From Sphingomonas rosea (GTDB taxonomy: Bacteria > Pseudomonadota > Alphaproteobacteria > Sphingomonadales > Sphingomonadaceae): a stretch of DNA of 64,000 nt. The notes under the pieces are model-generated. The model was not told where the DNA came from. It saw nothing but the letters and a program-made list of their open reading frames with translations, and ran no database searches. Both the position numbers and the translations under genes were made by a program. The stretch covers positions 2,146,501-2,210,500 of the forward strand of contig NZ_BAABBR010000001.1 in assembly GCF_039538065.1 (NCBI RefSeq). The letters are read 5' to 3'. This document shows positions 58,000 through 64,000 of this stretch, piece after piece. Each line of letters begins with the position of its first letter. Within the stretch, counting starts at the first letter, position 1.

Positions 58000-58265
58000 T
58001 CGGTCACCTCGTCGATCAGTCCCTCATCCCGCAGATCGGCGAGCAGCGCACCGACCTCGTCGCGGCACTGATCTTCCTCGACGTCATATTCTAGGCGGAG
58101 GCCGGCGACGATCTCGGCGAGGGAACGCGGGCGGTCGAGCAATTGCCAGACCGAGGCAGTCACCCCCTCCATCCCGAAGGCGAAGCCGCGCTCGGCATGA
58201 AGGGCGACGACGTCCGCGCCGACCTCGGCCGACATGGCCTGCGGGGAGCGCTGGAAGAGGGTCAT
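57996..58265 (-). CDS. PqqD-like peptide-binding protein (stand-alone RRE)
   Basis: 89 aa. PqqD-fold features: VVALHAERGFAFGMEGVTASVWQLLDRPRSLAEIVAGL, and a C-terminal DVEEDQCRDEVGALLADLRDEGLIDE. PqqD and RRE domains bind leader peptides for modification in PQQ and RiPP synthesis. Here it overlaps an ABC exporter gene and paaG by four bases on each side. No radical-SAM enzyme or precursor peptide was seen nearby; its partner is unknown. Confidence 0.82.
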   Translation of the reverse strand: MTLFQRSPQAMSAEVGADVVALHAERGFAFGMEGVTASVWQLLDRPRSLAEIVAGLRLEYDVEEDQCRDEVGALLADLRDEGLIDEVTE

Positions 58266-60049
58266 GCGGCGACGTCGAACTGGAGGCGGGCGAGACGCGC
58301 GTAGAGGCCGCCGCGCGCGGTGAGCGTCGCGTGATTGCCTTCCTCGACGATCCGGCCGTCCTCCATGACGATGATCCGGTCGGCGGCGCGGACGGTCGCG
58401 AGACGGTGGGCGATGACGACGGTGGTCCGGCTTTCCATGAGGCGTTCGAGCGCCTGCTGGACCGAGGCCTCGCTCTCGGCGTCGAGCGCGCTGGTGGCTT
58501 CGTCGAGCAGGAGCAATGGCGCGTCGCGCAGCAGGGCGCGGGCGATGGCGATGCGCTGCCGCTGGCCGCCGGACAGGCGCGCGCCGCTTTCGCCGAGGAA
58601 CGTGTCATAGCCTTCGGGGAGCGAGACGATGAAGTCGTGCGCGTTGGCAGCCCTGGCGGCCGCCTCGATCTCGGCCTCGCTCGCGTCCCAGCGGCCGTAG
58701 CGGAGGTTGTCGCGTGCGCTGGCGGCGAAGATAACCGTCTCCTGCGGGACCAGCGCGATGCGGTTGCGCAGGTCGCCCGGATCGAGGTCGCGGACGTCGA
58801 TCCCGTCGAAGGTCACGCGCCCGGCCTGCGGATCGTAAAAGCGCAGCGCGAGCTGGAAAAGCGTCGACTTGCCCGCGCCCGACGGGCCGACCACCGCCAC
58901 GGTCTCGCCCGGCGCGACCGCGAGGCTGAGATCGTGAAGCGCTTTCTGGTCGGGACGGGTCGGATAGCGAAATTCGACTCCCTCGAAGGCGATCGCACCG
59001 CGGGGCGGCTGCGGAAGGGCGACCGGCGCGTCGGGCGCGCGAATCTCGGCCCGGGCGGCGATCAGTTCTGAAAGGCGGCCTGCGGCGCCCGAGGCGCGCA
59101 GAAGGTCGCCGTAGATCTCGGACAGGGCGCCGAAGGCCCCGCCGACGAGGAGACCGGTGAAGACGAAGGCCGCGATGTCGCCGCCGGTCATGCGGCCCGC
59201 CGCGACGTCGATCGCGCCTTCCCAGATCACCAGCACGATGGCCGAGGTGAACATGCCGATCAGGAGCACGGTCATCACCGCGCGCAGCCGCATCCGGGTC
59301 TTGGCGGTGGCGAAGGCCCGCTCGACCGTGTCGGCGAAGCGCTGCTCCTCGCGGCGCTCCTGTCCGAAGGCTTGCACGATCTTCATCGCGCCGAGCACTT
59401 CGCTGACGTTGGAGCCGACGTCGGCGATCCGGTCCTGGCTGGCGCGCGAGAGGGTGCGGACCTTGCGGCCGAACAGGATGATCGGGCCGAACAGCAGGGG
59501 GATGGCGATCAGCAGGAGCCCGGCGAGCTTGGGGCTGAGCACGAAGAGATAGATGATCCCGCCGACGCCGGTGACGAAGTTGCGGAGCGCCATCGAGACC
59601 GAGCTTCCGACCACCTGCTCGAGGACGGCGGTGTCGGCGGTGAGGCGCGAGGCGATCTCGCTCGGGCGGTTCTCCTCGAAGAAACGCGGCGGCAACGTGA
59701 GGAGGTTGCGCTGCACCTGGCGGCGCAGGTCGGCCACGGTGCGCTCGCCGATCCACGACACGAAATAGAAGCGCAGGCCCGTCGCGAAGGCGAGCACGAT
59801 GACGATCATCAGCAGGTAGTGGAACGCCTCGCTGACCGCCGGGGCGTCGACCGCCCCGCGCGAGAAGCCACGGTCGATGATTTCCTTGAAACCGCGCGGG
59901 ATCGCCAGCGTCGCCGCCGAACTGCAGGCGAGGAAGAACAGCGCCGCGGCGATCCGGCCCGGATAGCGGGCGGCCGCCTTGTAGACGAGCGTGAGGTTGC
60001 CGATGCTGCGGCCTTGCGGCTTGTCTTCGGGTGCGGGTGTCGATGCCAT
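58262..60049 (-). CDS. ABC exporter, fused membrane and ATPase domains
   Basis: 595 aa from ATG 60049. Six membrane helices (about 30-315), DLRRQVQRNLLTLPPRFFEENRPSEIASRLTAD coupling region, then the ATPase: VVGPSGAGKSTLFQL (Walker A, about 385), RLSGGQRQRIAIARALL (signature) and LLLLDEATSALD (Walker B). It resembles MsbA/lipid or peptide exporters of the ABCB type. Overlaps the PqqD-like gene by four bases. Divergent from phaZ. Confidence 0.92.
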   Translation of the reverse strand: MASTPAPEDKPQGRSIGNLTLVYKAAARYPGRIAAALFFLACSSAATLAIPRGFKEIIDRGFSRGAVDAPAVSEAFHYLLMIVIVLAFATGLRFYFVSWIGERTVADLRRQVQRNLLTLPPRFFEENRPSEIASRLTADTAVLEQVVGSSVSMALRNFVTGVGGIIYLFVLSPKLAGLLLIAIPLLFGPIILFGRKVRTLSRASQDRIADVGSNVSEVLGAMKIVQAFGQERREEQRFADTVERAFATAKTRMRLRAVMTVLLIGMFTSAIVLVIWEGAIDVAAGRMTGGDIAAFVFTGLLVGGAFGALSEIYGDLLRASGAAGRLSELIAARAEIRAPDAPVALPQPPRGAIAFEGVEFRYPTRPDQKALHDLSLAVAPGETVAVVGPSGAGKSTLFQLALRFYDPQAGRVTFDGIDVRDLDPGDLRNRIALVPQETVIFAASARDNLRYGRWDASEAEIEAAARAANAHDFIVSLPEGYDTFLGESGARLSGGQRQRIAIARALLRDAPLLLLDEATSALDAESEASVQQALERLMESRTTVVIAHRLATVRAADRIIVMEDGRIVEEGNHATLTARGGLYARLARLQFDVAA

Positions 60050-60180
60050 CGGGACGCGGACTAGCAGGCGCGGGCACGAGAACAAAGGGGAGGGGTGCCC
60101 CGTTTCGTGACGCTCCCGTCACTTGCCAGCGGACCCTTTCCGTCCCATGCCGGTTGACGGCAAAAGGAAGTTATTCGCGC

Positions 60181-61401
60181 ATGCTTTACGACGCTTACGA
60201 GGTGCAGCGCAGCTGGCTTGCGGGGGCAAGCCAGTGGGCCAACCTCTCCTCCGACTGGCTGACCAGCACGGCCAATCCGCTGAGCTACAACGGGATGAGC
60301 GGGATCGTGGCGGCGAGCCTCGACGTCTTCGCCCATGCCGCCGCCCCGCGTGGCAAGCCGGCGTTCGGGATCGGCGAGACCGTGCTCGAGGGCCGCACCT
60401 ACAAGGTGCGCGAGGAGATCGTCGACCGGCTGCCGTTCGGGCAACTCAAGCGTTTCGTGAAGGAGGGCGGTCTGGAGGGTCAGCCCAAGCTCCTGATCGT
60501 CGCGCCCATGTCGGGCCATTTCGCGACCCTGCTGCGCGGCACGGTCGAGCGGCTGCTGCCGGGGCACGAGGTGTTCATCACCGACTGGCGCGACGCCAAA
60601 TACGTCTCGCTCAAGGACGGGCATTTCGACCTCGACGACTATATCGACTATCTGATCCGCTGGACTGGAATGATCGGGCCGGGCGCGCACATGCTCGCGG
60701 TCTGCCAGCCGAGCGTGCCGGCCTATGCCGCCGTCGCGCTGATGAACGCCGACGACCATCCCGCGACACCGAAGAGCCTGACCATGATGGGCGGGCCGAT
60801 CGACACGCGCGAGGCGCCGACCGCGGTCAATACGCTGGCGACCGAGCGGCCGCATGCCTGGTTCCAGCAGAATGTCGTCTGCACCGTGCCCAACCTTTAT
60901 CCGGGCGGCGGGCGCAAGGTCTATCCGGGTTTCCTCCAGCTCGCCGGCTTCATGACCATGAACCTTGGCAGCCACCTCGTCAGCCACTGGGAGATGTTCA
61001 AGCATCTGGTGGTCGGCGACGAGGAGAGTGCCGACGCGACCCGCGCTTTCTACGACGAATATCGCTCGGTCGCCGACATGACGGCGGAATTCTACCTTCA
61101 GACGGTCGATGTGGTGTTCCAGCGCCATCTGCTTCCCAAGGGCGAGCTGATGCACCGCGGGCGCCGGGTCGATCCGGCGACGATCACCAAGACCGCGCTG
61201 CTCGCCATCGAGGGCGAGCGCGATGACATTTCGGGCGTCGGCCAGACCAGGGCGGCGCTCAAGGTCGCCACCGCGCTCAGCCCCGAGATGAAGAAATATC
61301 ACCTCGCCAAGGGTGTCGGCCATTACGGCATCTTCAACGGCCGCAAGTGGCGCGAGAAGATCGCGCCCGTGGTCGAGCGGTTCATCGCCGATCACGGCTG
61401 A
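60181..61401 (+). CDS. phaZ: Intracellular polyhydroxyalkanoate depolymerase
   Basis: 406 aa. PhaZ of the intracellular short-chain type: MLYDAYEVQRSW start, LLIVAPMSGHFATLLRGTV, catalytic Cys in MLAVCQPSVPAYAAVAL (about residue 180), VTWWRD-like VFITDWRDAKYV, and His in KGVGHYGIFNGRKWRE. Breaks down stored PHB. Ribosome site AAGGAAG. An EcfG-like box lies at 60079-60104 with one mismatch. No phaC or phasin is in the window. Confidence 0.95.
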   Translation: MLYDAYEVQRSWLAGASQWANLSSDWLTSTANPLSYNGMSGIVAASLDVFAHAAAPRGKPAFGIGETVLEGRTYKVREEIVDRLPFGQLKRFVKEGGLEGQPKLLIVAPMSGHFATLLRGTVERLLPGHEVFITDWRDAKYVSLKDGHFDLDDYIDYLIRWTGMIGPGAHMLAVCQPSVPAYAAVALMNADDHPATPKSLTMMGGPIDTREAPTAVNTLATERPHAWFQQNVVCTVPNLYPGGGRKVYPGFLQLAGFMTMNLGSHLVSHWEMFKHLVVGDEESADATRAFYDEYRSVADMTAEFYLQTVDVVFQRHLLPKGELMHRGRRVDPATITKTALLAIEGERDDISGVGQTRAALKVATALSPEMKKYHLAKGVGHYGIFNGRKWREKIAPVVERFIADHG

Positions 61402-61444
61402 GGGCTGGCCACGGGCAAGCCGCTCGGTTAGGCGCCGCTCGCCC

Positions 61445-62563
61445 GTGTCGTCCCCCAAGCTCCTCCTCGTCGCCAACAGCCGCTGGAACATCGCGCATCA
61501 GCGCGCCGGGCTGGTGCGCGGCCTGCGCGCGCGCGGCGCGACGATCGAGGCCGTGGTGCCCGATGGCGACGGCGCGGTTCCTGGGCTCACCACCTACGAA
61601 ATTCCGCTCGTCGCCGACGGCACCGCGCCGCTGCGTGAGTTGAAGAGCCTGCTCGCGCTGATTCAGCTCTTTCGGCGGGTGAAGCCCGACGCGGTGCTGA
61701 GCTTCACGCCCAAGGCCAATATCTACGCCGGGCTCGCCGCGCGCGCCGCGAAGATCCCGTTCATTCCCAATGTCTCGGGGCTCGGCACGGCCTTCATCAA
61801 GGGCGGCATGCTGCTCAAGATCCAGGCCGCCATGTATCGCGAGGCGTTTCGCGGCGTGTCGGCCATCTTCTTCCAGAATCGCGACGATGCCGCCCTGTTC
61901 GAGCGCATGGGGCTGGTCCACCGCCAGCAGGTCCGGCTGATCCCCGGCTCGGGGGTCGATTGCAGCGCGTTCAAGGCGACCCCGATGCCGAAGCGCAAGG
62001 AGGGCGAGACCGAGCTTCTGTTCATCGGCCGCCTGCTCGGCGACAAGGGGGTGCGCGAGCTGGCCGAGGCGATGCGCCTGCTGCGCCCGCGCCACCCGGG
62101 GCTCAAGGTGACGCTGCTCGGCGAACTCGGCGCGATCAACCGCACGGCGATCACCGCCGGAGAACTCGATGGCTGGGTCGCCGAGGGGCTCGTCACCCAT
62201 GCCGGACGAACCGACGACGTCCGCCCGTTCATCGCCGCCGCCGATGCCGTGATCCTGCCCTCCTATCGCGAGGGCATGCCCAAGGCGCTGCTCGAGGCCG
62301 CCGCCATGGGCCGGCCGCTCCTAGCCGCCGACGTGCCCGGCTGCCGCGAGATCGTCCGCAAGGGCGAGAACGGCCTGCTGTTCGAAGTCCGCTCGGCCGC
62401 TGCACTGGCCGAGGCGATCGAGCGCTTCGTCGCCGCGCCGCCGATCGAGCGCCAGCGCTGGGGCAGGGCGTCGCGGGCCATCGCCGAGCGCGAATATGAC
62501 GAACGGATCGTGGTCGACGCCTATCGCGAGGCAGTCATCGCGTTGACAGGGAAATCGCTCTAA
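61445..62563 (+). CDS. GT4 glycosyltransferase, PglA/CapM-like
   Basis: 372 aa, GTG start. N-terminal HQRAGLVRGLRARGATIEAVVPDG; acceptor half SFTPKANIYAGLAARAAKIPFIPNVSGLGTAFI, close to PglA-like GalNAc transferases; donor half RLLGDKGVRELAEAMRLL and the E(x7)E motif PSYREGMPKALLEAAAMGRPLLA. Adds a hexosamine to a lipid-linked glycan. With the epimerase gene 0.8 kb on, GalNAc or a derivative is a reasonable donor. Confidence 0.88.
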   Translation: MSSPKLLLVANSRWNIAHQRAGLVRGLRARGATIEAVVPDGDGAVPGLTTYEIPLVADGTAPLRELKSLLALIQLFRRVKPDAVLSFTPKANIYAGLAARAAKIPFIPNVSGLGTAFIKGGMLLKIQAAMYREAFRGVSAIFFQNRDDAALFERMGLVHRQQVRLIPGSGVDCSAFKATPMPKRKEGETELLFIGRLLGDKGVRELAEAMRLLRPRHPGLKVTLLGELGAINRTAITAGELDGWVAEGLVTHAGRTDDVRPFIAAADAVILPSYREGMPKALLEAAAMGRPLLAADVPGCREIVRKGENGLLFEVRSAAALAEAIERFVAAPPIERQRWGRASRAIAEREYDERIVVDAYREAVIALTGKSL

Positions 62564-62574
62564 GCGGCCGATAA

Positions 62575-63354
62575 ATGCGACGATTCTTCACTTCCAAGCC
62601 GGCCAAGCGGCGCGGCCAGGATGGCTGGCGTGCCTATGTCGTGGGCGACGTCCACGGCCGTCTCGACCTGCTCGACGACCTGCTCGCGCGGATCGAAGCC
62701 GACCACGCGAACCGGTCCGTCAAGCGCGGGCTGATCGTCTTCCTCGGCGACCTCATCGACCGCGGCCCGGCCTCGGCGGGCGTGGTCGAGCGGATTCGGA
62801 CCCTAAAGTTGCCGGGCTTTTCGACCGTCGCCATCACCGGCAATCACGAGGAAGTGCTGCGCCGGATCCTCGACGGCGAGGCAGGCGAGATCGCCGGTTG
62901 GCTGCGCTACGGTGGCGCCGAAACGCTGCAGAGCTACGGTCTCGACCCCGACCAGCTCCGTGTCCTCGGGCAGGCCGAGCAGCAGGAGCGCATCCTCGCC
63001 GCCATTCCCGAGGCGCATCGCCACTTCTATGCGACCATGGCCGACAGCCTGCGCTTCGGCGACTATCTTCTCGTCCATGCCGGGATCCGACCGGGGGTCG
63101 ATCTCGACCAGCAAAAGCTGCACGACCTGCGCTGGATCCGCGAACCCTTCCTCTCGGACACGCGCGACCATGGCGTTGCGGTGGTCCACGGCCACACGAT
63201 CAGCGAGGCGGTCGAGGTGGTGGGCTCGCGCATCGGGATCGATACGGGGGCATATTCCACCGGCCGCCTGACGGCGTTCGCGATCGAGGGTAAGGGGCGC
63301 TGGCTCATCGACACGATCGATGGAATGCGCGAGCGGGAGTCCAGCCGTGTTTGA
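62575..63354 (+). CDS. Metallophosphoesterase, Ser/Thr phosphatase (PPP) type
   Basis: 259 aa. All PPP metal motifs: [16 protein letters not shown] (about 21-36), [10 protein letters not shown] (about 57), [10 protein letters not shown] (about 85) and VVHGHT near 205. It resembles bacterial Pph/PrpA phosphatases found in surface-polysaccharide loci. It lies between a glycosyltransferase and an epimerase gene, overlapping the latter by 8 bases, so a regulatory role in glycan export is possible. Confidence 0.9.
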   Translation: MRRFFTSKPAKRRGQDGWRAYVVGDVHGRLDLLDDLLARIEADHANRSVKRGLIVFLGDLIDRGPASAGVVERIRTLKLPGFSTVAITGNHEEVLRRILDGEAGEIAGWLRYGGAETLQSYGLDPDQLRVLGQAEQQERILAAIPEAHRHFYATMADSLRFGDYLLVHAGIRPGVDLDQQKLHDLRWIREPFLSDTRDHGVAVVHGHTISEAVEVVGSRIGIDTGAYSTGRLTAFAIEGKGRWLIDTIDGMRERESSRV

Positions 63355-64000
63355 GAAATTGTTCGAAGCGCCGGGCCTCGCCCCGCATGTGGAGGGTCTT
63401 CGCGCCGCCCCGCGCAAGTGGCTGGTGACGGGCGCCGCGGGGTTCATTGGGTCGAACCTCGTCGAAGCGCTGTTGCGCCTCGACCAGCAGGTCGTCGGGC
63501 TCGACAATTTCGCGACCGGCCATCAGCGCAACCTCGATGAACTGCTCGCCGCGGTCGGGCCGGAGCGCGCCGCGCGCTTCCACATGATCACCGGCGACAT
63601 CCGCGATTCGGCGACCTGCGCGGCGGCCTGCGACGGCGTCGACGTCGTCCTCCACCAGGCCGCGCTGGGCTCGGTCCCGCGCTCGCTCGCCGACCCGCTG
63701 ACCAGCCATGACGTCAATGTCACCGGCTTCGTCCGAATGCTCGACGCCGCGCGGCAGGCGGGGGTGGGGCGGTTCGTCTATGCCGCCTCGTCGAGCACCT
63801 ACGGCGACGAGCCTGCGCTTCCCAAGCGCGAGGAGCGGATCGGCAACCCGCTCTCACCCTATGCGGTGACCAAGCTCGTCAACGAGCTCTACGCCGCGGT
63901 CTATGCCCGCAGCTATGGCTTCAAGGCGACGGGGCTGCGCTATTTCAATGTCTTCGGCCCGCGCCAGGACCCGCATGGCGCCTATGCCGCCGTCATTCCC
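63347..64000 (+). CDS. UDP-GlcNAc/GlcNAcA C4-epimerase, WbpP/TviC type (cut by window edge)
   Basis: The first 218 codons of an SDR epimerase; the frame is open to the window end. GTG 63347. The NAD site is [20 protein letters not shown], followed by [15 protein letters not shown], which marks the WbpP/TviC group; catalytic [10 protein letters not shown] and [13 protein letters not shown] (YxxxK), then [12 protein letters not shown]. It interconverts UDP-GlcNAc and UDP-GalNAc or their uronic acids for surface glycans. Confidence 0.93.
   Translation, partial: MFEKLFEAPGLAPHVEGLRAAPRKWLVTGAAGFIGSNLVEALLRLDQQVVGLDNFATGHQRNLDELLAAVGPERAARFHMITGDIRDSATCAAACDGVDVVLHQAALGSVPRSLADPLTSHDVNVTGFVRMLDAARQAGVGRFVYAASSSTYGDEPALPKREERIGNPLSPYAVTKLVNELYAAVYARSYGFKATGLRYFNVFGPRQDPHGAYAAVIP

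Overview
The window is one gene-dense stretch of a GC-rich chromosome from an alphaproteobacterium of the order Sphingomonadales (Sphingomonas/Sphingomicrobium type). This placement rests on the gene content: CpdR, a DUF1013/TrcR-like regulator, DUF1192 and DUF6356 proteins, SapC, an Flp pilin, a separate ATP synthase Fo operon with b and b' subunits, and a carotenoid ketolase next to a carotenoid-type glycosyltransferase. No insertion sequence, prophage, integrase or CRISPR array was seen. Both ends cut through a gene: kup on the left and a sugar-nucleotide epimerase on the right.

Layout. 1-8.4 kb: end of a K+ transporter, a TupA-like ATP-grasp protein, a lipoprotein, a DASS anion transporter, clpA with a strong terminator, a DUF1192 protein, a quinone oxidoreductase and a TrcR-like regulator. 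8.5-17.1 kb: xseB-ispA-coaD-ppi-queA and, further on, tgt. Between queA and tgt lie crtX, crtW, mscL, a lipoprotein and a TauE-type permease. 17.1-21.5 kb: small membrane proteins, a gene whose Shine-Dalgarno sequence sits in a hairpin, tspO, an arsC-aqpS arsenic module and an RhlE-type helicase. 22-31 kb: sapC, N-formylglutamate amidohydrolase, cpdR, an M48 protease with an EcfG-type promoter, flp, comF-grxC-nitrilase, tRNA-Arg(CCU), a DUF6356 protein, a flavoprotein and folE. 31-40.4 kb: an APC permease, fabD-fabG, dnaK (with an RpoH-type promoter) and dnaJ separated by a palindromic repeat, then hydrolases and small proteins. 40.4-46 kb (minus strand): purB, a CPA1 antiporter, an ABC-F protein and radC.

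46-54.6 kb: the ydbH-ynbE-ydbL envelope lipid-transport operon, a DUF3298-type protein, the Fo operon atpI-B-E-b'-b with its terminator, then a yybP-ykoY manganese riboswitch in front of mntP and a cupredoxin. 54.6-60 kb: paaZ, a CAP-domain protein and an overlapping operon ABC exporter-PqqD-like-paaG. 60-64 kb: a PHB depolymerase and the likely beginning of a surface-polysaccharide locus (GT4 glycosyltransferase, phosphatase, WbpP-type epimerase).

Most of the window is conserved housekeeping sequence. The less ordinary parts are the crtW-crtX insertion, the minimal arsC-aqpS module, the PqqD/ABC exporter/PaaG operon, several RNA or promoter signals that can be read directly (Mn riboswitch, SD hairpin, RpoH and EcfG promoters), repeated palindromes, and five convergent gene pairs that share a 4-base overlap at their stop codons. 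I found no clear case of a wholly new multi-gene system. The PqqD operon is the best candidate.
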